Origin: Streptomyces cellulosae
Lineage (GTDB): Bacteria; Actinomycetota; Actinomycetes; Streptomycetales; Streptomycetaceae
Length of the DNA stretch: 64,000 bases
NCBI GenBank assembly: GCA_014655195.1
Contig: BNBH01000010.1
Coordinates: forward strand, 1 to 64,000
Direction: 5' to 3'
Below are positions 17,710-27,123 of the stretch, piece after piece. The translations under genes and the position numbers were made by a program. Numbering within the stretch: the stretch's first letter is position 1; the number at the start of each line of letters is the position of its first letter. The notes under the pieces were generated by a model, which saw only the letters and a list, made by a program, of their open reading frames with translations, made no database searches and was not told the origin of the DNA.

Positions 17710-19215
17710 TCACGTCAGCGGGACGGTCACCTCGTCCTCCACGGGCGGGGCGACCTCCTGCGCCCGCTGCCCGGTCGCCGCGAAGCAGCGCAGCCGCAGC
17801 GCATCGGGCGTCACGTCGATCCGCAGGAAGGACTTGAAGAACGGCGGGCTGTACGTGGCCGAACCGGGCGAGAACAGCGACTGGTACGCCTTGCGCACCG
17901 GCAGCCGGAACCGCTTCCCCCGGTCCGGCCGGCGTCCGGTGCCGAGCAGCCCCGCGACCAGCCGCATTCGGCGGGTCACCCGGGCCGGCGCGCCCGGCGC
18001 GCGGGTCGGCCCGATGCCCAGGCGCTCGGCGATCACCGCGGCCGCCTCCGCCTCGGTCAGCGAGAAGAACCGGCGCAGCCGCGTCCGCCGCCCGTAGAGG
18101 CCGCTGTAGAAGGCGAGGGAGTCGCCGCGCAGCGGGTAGCAGCGGAAGTCCGCCTCCGTGACCCCGGCGACGTCCACCCGGGGGATGGTGTGGGTGGCGT
18201 GCGTGAACGCCCCGCCGCCGCCCGCCACCACGTACTGCAGGGTGCGGCCGTCGTCCAGACGCACCGGGTAGCGCTGGTAGTTGTGGATGTCGCCGCCGAT
18301 CGCGGCCACGTACCGGTGGGCGGGGTCGCGGACGACGTCGTCGACGGTGCCGCCGCCCTCGATCGGGCACGGGTGGTGCTCGCCGTCCACGTACAGCGGC
18401 GAGCCGGTCACCAGGATCTTCGGGCGCGGATCGCGCGACACCTCCCGCAGCCACGCGCCCTGTTCGGCGTCGAGCGTGCCGAGCAGCCCGGTGTCGACGC
18501 CGACGATCCGCAGCGGCCCGGCGTCGATCGCCCAGTACGGGCCCGGCTGCACCGCCCGCTGGGCGGGGGAGGAGCGCAGCTTCCGTGCCTCGTCGAGGTG
18601 TGCGCCGTCACCGGGGCGGGGCCGGTGCCACAGCAGGGACCGCAGCCAGGCGCGGGTGAGGGGGCGCGGCGCGGGTACGGGCGGCAGCGGCTCCGTCTCG
18701 TCGCAGAAGACCCGCATGAAGCCGGACAGGTCCTCGTACCAGTCGTGGTTGCCGGGTATCGCGTAGACCGGCGCCTGGTAGTCCTGGTACGGGCGGAAGA
18801 ACTTGGGTCCGTAGTCGTCGGCGCTGCCCACCGGGTAGATGACGTCGCTGGCGAGCAGCGCGAACGAGGTGTCCCGGCCCTCCTTCAACAGGCCGGGCAC
18901 CACCGCGTACTGGGGCTCTCCGCCCTCGCCGGTGTCGCCGATCACCAGGAACGAGAAGCGGTCCGGGTCGTCGCGACGGATCACGCGGTCGGCCGGCGCC
19001 CCGGACGCCGCCCGCCGGGCCGCCCAGCGCGACCTGACCTCCCCGGTGGGGTCGCCGAACCACGAGGCGAGGACGCCGTTGCGGGCGGCCCACAGATGTC
19101 TCGGGTTCAGCCAGGAGATCTTCTCGGCCTGGCGCGGTACCAGCCGCAGATACTCACCGCGTACGGAGGCGCCCCAGCCGGCGCCCTCGGCGGTGTCGCG
19201 TGAGGATTCGGACAC
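17710..19215 (-). CDS. Metallophosphoesterase (calcineurin-like)
   Basis: 501-residue protein without a signal peptide. A calcineurin-type two-metal site is seen in order: VIGDTGEGG (near residue 93), ASDVIYP (GD motif changed to SD), PGNHDWYEDL (near 160), GSPLY and GGDIHNYQRY (near 305). The first 75 residues and last 110 residues are extra to the catalytic core and may bind substrate or partners. Substrate is unknown. The GTG at 19215 starts it. It converges with the dioxygenase, leaving only six bases. It faces the broken hydrolase on its upstream side. Confidence 0.9.
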   Translation of the reverse strand: MSESSRDTAEGAGWGASVRGEYLRLVPRQAEKISWLNPRHLWAARNGVLASWFGDPTGEVRSRWAARRAASGAPADRVIRRDDPDRFSFLVIGDTGEGGEPQYAVVPGLLKEGRDTSFALLASDVIYPVGSADDYGPKFFRPYQDYQAPVYAIPGNHDWYEDLSGFMRVFCDETEPLPPVPAPRPLTRAWLRSLLWHRPRPGDGAHLDEARKLRSSPAQRAVQPGPYWAIDAGPLRIVGVDTGLLGTLDAEQGAWLREVSRDPRPKILVTGSPLYVDGEHHPCPIEGGGTVDDVVRDPAHRYVAAIGGDIHNYQRYPVRLDDGRTLQYVVAGGGGAFTHATHTIPRVDVAGVTEADFRCYPLRGDSLAFYSGLYGRRTRLRRFFSLTEAEAAAVIAERLGIGPTRAPGAPARVTRRMRLVAGLLGTGRRPDRGKRFRLPVRKAYQSLFSPGSATYSPPFFKSFLRIDVTPDALRLRCFAATGQRAQEVAPPVEDEVTVPLT

Positions 19216-19264
19216 GCGTGCACCGTAACAACGGTGTCCCGTACGGACGGTGGGCGGGGGCGCG

Positions 19265-19555
19265 TCAACCTGGGTGTGCCGTACCGGAGTTGCCGCGTCG
19301 GCTCAGAAGGTGCGCTCCAGCAGGTCCAGCAGCGGGAGCGGGACCGCGCCGGTGGAAGAGGTTCGGCACCAGCACGGTGTACCCGGCCCCCGCCAGCCGG
19401 TCGGCGGCCTCCCGCACCGCCGGGCGCAGCCCGAAGGCGTCGGTGAGGACCAGCACCGCCGGGTGGGGTGCGCCGTCCGCCGGGCACGCCGGATACGCGT
19501 CCGCCGTCCCGCCCTCCGTGGGGACACGCACCTCGGTCCCCCGCCCGTCCGTCAT
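19265..19555 (-). pseudogene. Frameshifted, truncated dienelactone hydrolase
   Basis: The frame from ATG 19555 encodes the first part of a dienelactone hydrolase: PHPAVLVLTDAFGLRPAVRE, then AGAGYTVLVPNLFHRRGP (residues about 31-78). Family members are near 240 residues; this frame stops after 96. About residue 77 the recognisable continuation (PLPLLDLLERTF) moves to another frame and ends in a stop at 19303-19305, showing a frameshift and then loss of the remaining two-thirds, including the catalytic Cys, Asp and His. It sits 32 bases after the YrdC-type gene, in the same orientation, as a former operon member. Confidence 0.8.
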
Positions 19556-19587
19556 GTCGCGCCGTCCTCCGTCACTCGAACCTCCCG

Positions 19588-20208
19588 TCACTCGAAGCGC
19601 GAGACGTCGCCCGCGCCCACCCGTACGATCTCCGGCTCGCCGCCGGAGAAGTCGATCACCGTCGTCGGCTCGGTGCCGCAGTCGCCGGAGTCGAGGACCG
19701 CGTCCACCTCGTGGTCGAGCCGGTCCTTGATCTCCCAGCCCTGGGTCATCGGCTCGTCCTCGCCGGGCAGCAGCAGGGTGCTGGACAGCAGCGGCTCGCC
19801 CAGCTCCTCCAGCAGCGCCTGGGTGACCACATGGTCGGGGATGCGCACGCCGACGGTCTTCTTCTTGGGGTGCTGCAGCATGCGCGGCACCTCCTTGGTC
19901 GCGGGCAGGATGAACGTGTAGCGGCCCGGGGTGGACGCCTTCACCGCCCGGAAGACGTCGTTGTCGATCCGTACGAACTGGCCGAGCTGCGCGAAGTCGC
20001 GGCACACCAGGGTGAAGTGGTGCCGGTCGTCCAGCTTGCGGATGGTGCGGATCCGGTCGATGCCGGTGCGGCTGCCCAGACGGCAGCCGAGCGCGTAGCA
20101 GGAGTCCGTGGGGTACGCGATCAGCGCGTCGTCGCGGATGGCGGCGGCGATCTGGCCGATGGTGCGCGGCTGGGGGTTGTCGGGGTGCACGTCGAAGTAC
20201 TTGGCCAT
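19588..20208 (-). CDS. YrdC/Sua5/YciO-family protein
   Basis: 206-residue protein of the threonylcarbamoyl-AMP synthase superfamily. Key pieces: AYPTDSCYALGC near residue 32, KLDDRHHFTLVCRD near residue 57 with the KxR-like nucleotide/threonine-binding region, PGRYTFILPAT near residue 95 and VGVRIPDH near 120. It lacks the C-terminal Sua5 domain. The sequence looks closer to the YciO branch, whose cellular role is unclear, than to TsaC, so a tRNA t6A role is possible but not certain. ATG at 20208. Likely followed by the hydrolase remnant in one transcript. Confidence 0.9.
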   Translation of the reverse strand: MAKYFDVHPDNPQPRTIGQIAAAIRDDALIAYPTDSCYALGCRLGSRTGIDRIRTIRKLDDRHHFTLVCRDFAQLGQFVRIDNDVFRAVKASTPGRYTFILPATKEVPRMLQHPKKKTVGVRIPDHVVTQALLEELGEPLLSSTLLLPGEDEPMTQGWEIKDRLDHEVDAVLDSGDCGTEPTTVIDFSGGEPEIVRVGAGDVSRFE

Positions 20209-20368
20209 TCACCGAGCTTATGCCGCCCGCGCCCCGCGCCGCGGCACACCGCCCCCGCGTCACCCGCAGGGGAGGGGAACGCCCCGTCGCGCCGGGGTGA
20301 GACCCGACGGACCGTGGGGTAACGTCCCCGGTCCGGGCCACAGGGCGAGAGACGAGGGGAAGGCCGAG

Positions 20369-21850
20369 GTGACGGGCGGAAAGGGGACGGCGCGGGGGAC
20401 GGCGGCGGGGCGTCCGGGCTGGGCGCGTGAACTGCTGGAGCACCTGCGGCCGGCCGGGCGTGACGTCCGCCGGGTCGTGGACTGGCTGGCCGGCGCGGTG
20501 GGCGCGGAGGTGGCCCTCCGGGACGGCGCGGGCGACCTGCTCGCCGGGACGCCGCTGCCGCTGGACGAGGCGCTCGTCGCCGACCTGGCCTCCGGACGGA
20601 TCGCGTCCGCCGCGTGGGACGGGGACGGACGCCATCTGCGGCTGGTGCGCATCGGGCACCCCACGGGCGCCTGCGTGCTGGCCGTCTCCCGCGGGACGCC
20701 GTTCGACCGGCACGCCTCGGACGTCGTCACGCACACCGCACAGGTGATCGAACTGCTGCTCACCGCGCACGAGACGCAGGCGGCCGGCGTCCGTCTGCGG
20801 CGGGCCACCGCCGACCTGCGGCTGGCGATCCTCCAGTTGCTGATGGTCGAGGACACCGTCTCCGCGCGCCGGGTCGCCGCCGGACTCTGGCCGGGCCTGC
20901 TGGACGCCGAGACCGCCTGCGTCTACGTCCTGGAGTCCGACCCCTCCGTCCGCGACCGGCTGGCCGCCGAGTGCATGGAACGCACCCGGGAGGAGGCGCT
21001 CGTGGTGCGCTGCCCGGCCGTCGACGGCCATGTGATCGTCCTAAGCCCGCGCGAGGCCACCGCCGCCGACCTGCGCTCCCTGGTGGAGCGTCACCCCGAC
21101 ACCTTCGTCGGCGGCAGCGTGTGGCAGAGCCTGGCGCGCACCGCCACCGCCTACGGACAGGCCATCAGCGCGCTGGCCGTGGCCCGGTTCCGGCCGGACA
21201 AGACGGCGGTGTACGCCGAGCGCACCCACCCCGAGCGGCTGATGGACCCCGCGGCGCTGCGCACCTGGGCGGCGCGCGTGCTGCGCCCGCTCGACGCGCT
21301 GCCCCACCACACCCGCGCCGAACTGCTCGCCACCACCCGGCTCGGCCTGGAGTTCACCGCCGTCGCCACCGCCAAGATCCTCGGCGTCAGCCGCAACACC
21401 GTGCGCGCCCGCATGGACCGCGTCGAGTCCATGCTCGGCGTCGACTTCACCGACGTGACCGTGCGGGCCGTCGTGCACCTGGCGCTGCACACCCAGATCA
21501 ACCTGCTGGACGGTCAGGGGCCCGCCGACTCCGCCGGGAGCGCGCGCCGCCTGACCGAGCTGCTGTCGGGACCGGCCGTCGCCCCCTGGGCGCAGCAGCT
21601 GCTGGGCCGCCTCGACGCCGACCCGCGCAACGTGCGCCGCACCCTGCGTACCTGGATCGCCGAGGGCGCCAACGCCGAACGGGCGGCGCAGACCCTCGGC
21701 GTGCACGCCCAGACCGTGCGCGAGCACGTCCGCAGCGCGGAACCGGTCCTGGAACGTCAACTCCTGGCCGCCGGGACCGATCTCTACGAGGTCGCCCTGG
21801 CCCACCTGGCGGTCGGCGAGCTGGAGCAGCCGCTCTTCGCGGGGGAGTGA
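20369..21850 (+). CDS. PucR-type transcriptional regulator with two HTH motifs
   Basis: 493-residue regulator. An N-terminal GAF-like sensor (residues about 20-130) is followed by a GGDEF-like/CdaR fold and C-terminal helix-turn-helix regions. The first HTH is TAVATAKILGVSRNTVRARM (about residues 329-348) and a second lies at residues about 434-456 (ERAAQTLGVHAQTVREHV). Two such motifs in tandem are unusual for this family, which normally has one. The GTG at 20369 is chosen from the GAGG upstream; an extended frame reads through the divergent YrdC promoter and is unlikely. Targets are unknown. A large palindrome follows its stop. Confidence 0.88.
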   Translation: MTGGKGTARGTAAGRPGWARELLEHLRPAGRDVRRVVDWLAGAVGAEVALRDGAGDLLAGTPLPLDEALVADLASGRIASAAWDGDGRHLRLVRIGHPTGACVLAVSRGTPFDRHASDVVTHTAQVIELLLTAHETQAAGVRLRRATADLRLAILQLLMVEDTVSARRVAAGLWPGLLDAETACVYVLESDPSVRDRLAAECMERTREEALVVRCPAVDGHVIVLSPREATAADLRSLVERHPDTFVGGSVWQSLARTATAYGQAISALAVARFRPDKTAVYAERTHPERLMDPAALRTWAARVLRPLDALPHHTRAELLATTRLGLEFTAVATAKILGVSRNTVRARMDRVESMLGVDFTDVTVRAVVHLALHTQINLLDGQGPADSAGSARRLTELLSGPAVAPWAQQLLGRLDADPRNVRRTLRTWIAEGANAERAAQTLGVHAQTVREHVRSAEPVLERQLLAAGTDLYEVALAHLAVGELEQPLFAGE

Positions 21851-21864
21851 ACCGGGCGATTCGG

Positions 21865-21886
21865 ACTCACCTGTGCACAGGTGAGT
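21865..21886. promoter_or_regulatory. Perfect 22-base palindrome
   Basis: A perfect 11+11 palindrome with no central spacer: arm ACTCACCTGTG followed by its exact complement. It begins 14 bases after the PucR gene stop and lies 220 bases before the hydrolase start. Perfect dyads of this size without a loop are more like a protein-binding site than an intrinsic terminator, although an RNA hairpin with a small loop would still be strong. Confidence 0.75.
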
Positions 21887-22106
21887 GCCGTGGACCCGTG
21901 CAGCGGGCATCGGCGCGGTACACAGACCAGCCTCGCCTTGCATAGTTTCGAGCCAGGGCGGGGGCACGACCGGAACGGGGGACCGGTCGCGCTCCCGCCC
22001 TCCGTCGTGTTCGGACGCGTTTTCCTCCGCCGCGCGCTGTCGCACGGGCCCGCCCGCCGTTACGCTACTGACCGGTAACGACAGGCTCCTGGAAGGCGAG
22101 GCCCTC

Positions 22107-22883
22107 ATGGCGCGGTTCACGGTCGACGGCGCCGAACTGGCCTACGACGACGAAGGCCCCCGCGACGGCGGGGACACGCCGCTCGTCCTCATCCACGGGT
22201 GGACCGCCGACCGGCACCGCTGGGACCACCAGATCGCCCACTTCTCCCCGCGCCGCCGGGTGATCCGCCTCGACCTGCGCGGCCACGGCGAGAGCACCGG
22301 CGCGGGCGTCCCCACCATCGACGCCCTCGCCGCGGACGTCGTCGCCCTCCTCGACCACCTCGGCGTCGACCGCTTCGTCCCCGTCGGCCACTCCATGGGC
22401 GGCATGACCGCCCAGACCCTCGCCCTCACCCACCCCGGGCGCGTGGAACGCCTGGTGCTGGTCAACTCCATCGGCCGCATGACGTACAGCAGGGCGCGCG
22501 GACTGCTGATGGGCGCCTCCACGCTGGTGCCGTTCAAGCTGTTCGTCGCCGCCAACATCCGGCGCGCCTTCGGGCCCGGCCACCCCCGTGAGGAGGTCGA
22601 GAAGTACATCAGCGCCTCGGCGTCCACGCCGCGCGAGGTGGTCATGACCCTGTACGCGGCGATGCGCGCCTTCGACGTCCTCGACCGGGCCGGCGAGATC
22701 CAGGCGCCGACCCTGATGGTGCACGGCTACCACGACGTCCAGCTGCCCGTACGGCAGATGCTGCGCCTCGCCAAGGGCTACCCGGACGCCGAGATCCGCG
22801 TCCTGGACGCCGGACACGAACTGCCCCTCGAGCGGCCCGCCGACCTCACCGCCGTCCTGGACCGCTTCCTCACCCGCCCGTAG
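22107..22883 (+). CDS. Alpha/beta hydrolase
   Basis: 258-residue cytoplasmic hydrolase. The catalytic triad is Ser96 in VGHSMGG, Asp210 in HGYHDVQLP and His237 in AGHELPLE; the oxyanion HGWT motif is near residue 30. No lid longer than usual is seen. ATG at 22107 with GGAAGG upstream. It could act on an ester, haloalkane or epoxide, but neither a halide-binding pair nor an epoxide tyrosine pair can be assigned with confidence. It is not clearly linked to either neighbour. Confidence 0.93.
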   Translation: MARFTVDGAELAYDDEGPRDGGDTPLVLIHGWTADRHRWDHQIAHFSPRRRVIRLDLRGHGESTGAGVPTIDALAADVVALLDHLGVDRFVPVGHSMGGMTAQTLALTHPGRVERLVLVNSIGRMTYSRARGLLMGASTLVPFKLFVAANIRRAFGPGHPREEVEKYISASASTPREVVMTLYAAMRAFDVLDRAGEIQAPTLMVHGYHDVQLPVRQMLRLAKGYPDAEIRVLDAGHELPLERPADLTAVLDRFLTRP

Positions 22884-23147
22884 CCGCCCTTCACGTTCCG
22901 TGTCGCTCCGGTCGCCGCGCGTGGCGATCGGGGGCAGCATGGGCCCCGTACGCACGCCGCCGACGGATGCGACCGCGGCCGGGCGCCCGCATGCCCGGCC
23001 TTCGCCGTGAACGGGCCGCGGACGCGTGCATGACGCCGCGGCTCCGGGTACCCGGGCCGCCCGCCAGAAACCGGCCGACGGCCCGGAGCCGCACGCCCCG
23101 GCGCCCGTCACCGGCCAGAAGCAGCAGCGCAAGGAGCCCAGCGAATC

Positions 23148-24803
23148 ATGACGGACACCTCGAGTCAGGGCCCCGCTACCGGCGACGACCGCAAGGTACT
23201 CACCAACCGGCAGGGCCACCCGGTCTACGACAACCAGAACCAGCGCACCGTCGGCTCCCGCGGCCCGGCCACGCTGGAGAACTACCAGTTCCTGGAGAAG
23301 ATCAGTCACTTCGACCGGGAGCGCATCCCCGAGCGCGTCGTGCATGCCCGAGGCGTCACCGCGTTCGGCTACTTCGAGGCCTACGGCAAGTGGGGCGACG
23401 AGCCGATCTCCCGCTACACGCGCGCCAAGCTGTTCCAGGAGGCCGGCAAGCGCACCGACCTCGCCGTCCGCTTCTCCACGGTCATCGGCGGACGCGACTC
23501 CTCCGAGGCCGCCCGCGACCCGCGCGGCTTCGCCGTGAAGTTCTACACCGAGGACGGCAACTGGGACCTCGTCGGCAACAACCTCGGCGTCTTCTTCATC
23601 CGCGACGCCATCAAGTTCCCCGACGTCATCCACGCCCTCAAGCCCGACCCGGTCACCTTCGAGCAGCAGCCGCGCCGGATCTTCGACTTCATGTCGCAGA
23701 CGCCCGAGTCGATGCACATGCTGGTCAACCTGTTCAGCCCGCGCGGCATCCCGGCGGACTACCGCCACATGCAAGGCTTCGGCGTGAACACCTACAAGTG
23801 GGTCGACGCCGAGGGCAACACCAAGCTGGTCAAGTACCACTGGATGCCCAAGCAGGGCGTGCGCTCCATGACCGAGGAGGACGCCGCCAACGTCCAGGCG
23901 CAGGGTCTCGGCCACGCCACCAAGGACCTCTACGAGGCCGTGGAGCGCGGCGACCACCCCGAGTGGGAGCTGCTCGTCCAGATGATGGACGACCACGAGC
24001 ACCCGGAGCTGGACTTCGACCCGCTCGACGACACCAAGACCTGGCCCGAGCAGGACTTCCCGCCGAAGCCGGTGGGCAAGATGGTGCTGAACCGGATGCC
24101 GGACAACTTCTTCGCGGAGAACGAGCAGATCTCCTTCGGCACCGGCGTCCTCGTCGACGGCCTGGACTTCTCCGACGACAAGATGCTCGTCGGCCGGACC
24201 TTCTCCTACAGCGACACCCAGCGCTACCGGGTCGGTCCCAACTACCTCCAGCTGCCGGTCAACCAGCCGAAGCACGCGGTGGTGCGCACCAACCAGCGCG
24301 ACGGCCAGATGGCCTACCACGTGGACGGCGGGGACAACACCCACATCAACTACGAGCCGTCCGTCATGGGCGGTCTGCGGGAGGCCCACTACCCGACGCA
24401 CGACGAGCAGGGGCCGGAGATCCGCGGCCGGCTCACCCGCAAGCGGATCGAGCGCACCAACGACTACCTCCAGGCAGGCCAGCGTTACATGCTGCTGGAG
24501 GACTGGGAGCGCGACGACCTGGTGAAGAACTTCACCGACCTGCTCTCGCAGTGCGACCGCCCGGTGCAGGAGCGCATGGTGTGGCACTTCCTGCTCGTCG
24601 AGAACGATCTCGGCCGCCGGGTCGGCGAGGGCCTCGGCATCATGCCGGAGGACGTCGCCCACCTGGAGCCGCTGGAGGGCCAGACCCTCACCGAGGAGGA
24701 CCGCAAGCGGCTCGCCAACCTCGGCGACAACCCGCCGCGCGACGTGACGGGGCTCACCATGACCCACTGTGTGCCGGACGAGCGGCATGTGGTGACCCGC
24801 TGA
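23148..24803 (+). CDS. Catalase (heme, monofunctional)
   Basis: 551-residue clade-type catalase that disproportionates H2O2. Catalytic His66 is in VVHARG, the active-site Asn is in [11 protein letters not shown] (residues 144-145), and the proximal heme ligand Tyr354 is in [12 protein letters not shown]. The last 60 residues extend beyond the small-subunit core. The start ATG at 23148 has AAGGAG about 12 bases upstream. The 264 bases upstream contain no obvious Fur or OxyR site that I could identify. Together with the DoxX and peroxiredoxin genes the window carries several peroxide defences. Confidence 0.97.
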   Translation: MTDTSSQGPATGDDRKVLTNRQGHPVYDNQNQRTVGSRGPATLENYQFLEKISHFDRERIPERVVHARGVTAFGYFEAYGKWGDEPISRYTRAKLFQEAGKRTDLAVRFSTVIGGRDSSEAARDPRGFAVKFYTEDGNWDLVGNNLGVFFIRDAIKFPDVIHALKPDPVTFEQQPRRIFDFMSQTPESMHMLVNLFSPRGIPADYRHMQGFGVNTYKWVDAEGNTKLVKYHWMPKQGVRSMTEEDAANVQAQGLGHATKDLYEAVERGDHPEWELLVQMMDDHEHPELDFDPLDDTKTWPEQDFPPKPVGKMVLNRMPDNFFAENEQISFGTGVLVDGLDFSDDKMLVGRTFSYSDTQRYRVGPNYLQLPVNQPKHAVVRTNQRDGQMAYHVDGGDNTHINYEPSVMGGLREAHYPTHDEQGPEIRGRLTRKRIERTNDYLQAGQRYMLLEDWERDDLVKNFTDLLSQCDRPVQERMVWHFLLVENDLGRRVGEGLGIMPEDVAHLEPLEGQTLTEEDRKRLANLGDNPPRDVTGLTMTHCVPDERHVVTR

Positions 24804-24807
24804 CGGG

Positions 24808-25689
24808 TCAGAGGGACAGGGCGGACCGGGCGGCGGCGAGCGCCTGCCCGGCGTAGCCCCGGCCGAACAGCACGGCGTGCACCAGCAGCGGGAACAGCTG
24901 GTGCACGCCGACGCGTTCCCCCCACCCCTCCGCGAGCGGCGCCACGTCCTGGTAGCCCCCCAGGACGGTGTCCAGCAGCGGGCAGTCGAACAGGGCCAGC
25001 ATCGCCAGATCGGTCTCCCGGTGCCCGCCGTGCGCGGCCGGGTCGATCACATGGACCTTGCCGTCCGCGCCCCACAGCACGTTGCCGCTCCACAGGTCGC
25101 CGTGCAGCCGCGCGGGCGGCTCGGCGGGCCCCGCCAGCTCCGGCAGCCGCGTGCAGACCCGCTCGACCGCCGCCGCCTCGCCGGCGGTGATCGTGCCCGC
25201 GTCGACCGCCAGGCGCAGATACGGCAGCACGCGGTGCTCCGCGTACCAGGCCGGCCAGTCGTCGCCGGTCACGTTGCGCATCGGGGCGAGCCCGATGAAC
25301 GCCTCCACCGGACCGCCCGGCGGCGGCGCCCCGAACGCGGGCGCCCCGGCCGCGTGCAGGCCGGCCAGCTCGCGCCCGAAACGCAGCGCGGCCTCCCTGT
25401 CCGGACGCCCCTCCGCCACCCGGTCGAGGACCAGCCACGCCCCCTCCCGGCCGTGCACCCGCGGCACCGGGGGCGCGCCCGCCTCCGCCAGCCAGCGGAG
25501 CCCGGCCTCCTCGGCACGCGCCGCCTCCGCCTCCTCGGCGCGCTTCACCACGACCGTGCGGCCGTCGTCCAATGCGGCCTCGGTGAGCGAGCCCGACAGC
25601 GGACGGACGCCGGTCACCGCCCGGCCGGTGAGGCGCGCGGCCACGGCGGCGGGGGCCTCGTCGCCGGACGCGGGGGACGACGGGGGCAT
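24808..25689 (-). CDS. Fructosamine kinase family protein
   Basis: 293-residue kinase of the fructosamine-3-kinase/APH fold. The catalytic loop is LHGDLWSGNVLW with His196 and Asp198; the Mg-binding Asp follows in HVIDPAAHGGHRETDLAM, a family signature. The ATP-binding N-lobe has VVVKRAEE near residue 47. It would phosphorylate ketosamines on glycated proteins or small molecules, allowing deglycation. ATG 25689 has GAGGAGG upstream. It converges on the catalase, with four bases between stops. Confidence 0.93.
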   Translation of the reverse strand: MPPSSPASGDEAPAAVAARLTGRAVTGVRPLSGSLTEAALDDGRTVVVKRAEEAEAARAEEAGLRWLAEAGAPPVPRVHGREGAWLVLDRVAEGRPDREAALRFGRELAGLHAAGAPAFGAPPPGGPVEAFIGLAPMRNVTGDDWPAWYAEHRVLPYLRLAVDAGTITAGEAAAVERVCTRLPELAGPAEPPARLHGDLWSGNVLWGADGKVHVIDPAAHGGHRETDLAMLALFDCPLLDTVLGGYQDVAPLAEGWGERVGVHQLFPLLVHAVLFGRGYAGQALAAARSALSL

Positions 25690-25838
25690 CGGCGGCCTCC
25701 TCAGCGGGGGTGGGTGGTCGGCGGTTGGCGGTCGGCCCAGCGTACGAGCCCGGCGCGGGCGGGGCGGCGCTCACGCGGGACGGTGAAAAACCCGCTCCGT
25801 CCGATGCGGGCGCGTCACACCGTGGGACCACTCTGAAC

Positions 25839-26162
25839 ATGACCAGTTCATCGTTCCAGCGCACCCTCACCCTGCCCGCCACCCTCTGCGAACAGGCCGT
25901 CCAGTACCTGGAACAGGCCGCCCGGCGGACGGTCGACGGGGCGGGCGTCCCGCTGAAGGCGTTCCGCGCGGCCGCCGAGGGCGACTGCACCCTCCCCGTC
26001 TCGGTGGTCGAACAGGCGGCGGGCTGCCTGCTGGTCCTGGCCACCGAGACCGCCCAGAGCGTACGGCCCTCCGTGCTGCGCGCCACCATCGGCGTCGCCC
26101 TGTGCCTGCGTGATGCCGTCGAGGCGGTCCGCCAGCCCGCCCTCACCACCCGCTTCTGGTGA
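25839..26162 (+). CDS. Small helical protein of unknown function
   Basis: 107-residue protein. I do not recognise it. It is mainly helical, with repeats of VEQAAGCLLVLATETAQS-like segments and no signal peptide. The ATG at 25839 has no strong ribosome site, but the frame has good Streptomyces codon bias (high GC at third positions). It is 85 bases before the DoxX-like gene on the same strand, so the two may be cotranscribed. A longer frame to 25710 is unlikely. Confidence 0.6.
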   Translation: MTSSSFQRTLTLPATLCEQAVQYLEQAARRTVDGAGVPLKAFRAAAEGDCTLPVSVVEQAAGCLLVLATETAQSVRPSVLRATIGVALCLRDAVEAVRQPALTTRFW

Positions 26163-26247
26163 CGGCCCCGCCGCCCGCCCCCGCCGCATGCTCCCCGCAC
26201 CGCGGGGAACCCGGCGCACCGCACCCTCCACACTCCAGGAGAAGCAC

Positions 26248-26778
26248 ATGAGCCTGTTGCGCGTCCTCGGCCGGCCGATGCTGGCGTCGATCTTCATCGC
26301 GGGCGGACTGGACACCCTCCGCAACCCCCAACGCGTCGCGGGGCTGGCCGAGCCCGTGGTGAAGCCGGTCTCCGACCGCGTCCGCGCACTGCCGGACCGC
26401 ACCGAGGACTCCGTGCGGCTGAACGGCGCCGTCCAGGTCGCCGCGGGACTGCTGCTGGCCACCGGACGGATGTCCCGCCCGGCCGCCCTCGCGATCGCCG
26501 CCACCCTCGTGCCCACCACGCTCGCCGCGCACCGCTTCTGGGAGGAGGAGGACTCCGGCGACAAGGCCCAGCACCGGATCCACTTCCTGAAGAACCTCGG
26601 CCTGCTCGGCGGGCTGCTGATCGCGGCGGACGACACCGGGGCCCGGCCCTCGGTGCTGTGGCGGAGCCGGCACGCCGCCCACGACCTGCGCCGCGAGGCC
26701 CACATCGCCCGGCGCGCCTTCAAGGCCGGCGCGGGGCCCGCCGCGGCGGCGGGGCGCGCCCGCGCCAAGCTGTCCCAC

Positions 26779-26781
<3 letters not shown>
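26248..26781 (+). CDS. DoxX-family membrane protein with extended C-terminus
   Basis: 177-residue membrane protein. It begins MSLLRVLGRPMLASIFIAGGLDTLRNP, typical of DoxX, and has hydrophobic helices near residues 9-22, 63-78, 88-103 and 120-135. The last 40 residues are basic and rich in Arg and Ala (RREAHIARRAFKAGAG). ATG 26248 follows AGGAG. Function is probably in thiol or lipid redox homeostasis as for other DoxX members, but no partner is nearby. The stop codon is the first unit of a heptamer repeat array. Confidence 0.9.
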
Positions 26782-26854
<73 letters not shown>

Positions 26855-27123
26855 GAGCGGGGCCGGGGGCCTTTCCCTCGGTTCCGTCCCGCAAACCCCC
26901 TGTGAGCAACCGCACTCGCGCGGCCAAGTGCCGTGCGGGTACGGGCCTTTGACCCCTGTGTCCGTCCACGGCGCCTGTGCGGTGGAAAGGACTCGGGGGT
27001 CCCTTCTGCCACGATGGTGCGCGCCCGATCCGGCGACGGGAAACGCCGCGCAGCGCAGCCGGCGTCCTCCTTCCCGCGCCCACTCAGCCGAGCCCCCCGG
27101 GGCTCCTCCCCGAGTAGCGCACC

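Noticed and set aside
22065..24788. A 907-codon minus-strand frame opposite the hydrolase and catalase
   Set aside because: Shadow of both real genes; no motif of its own.
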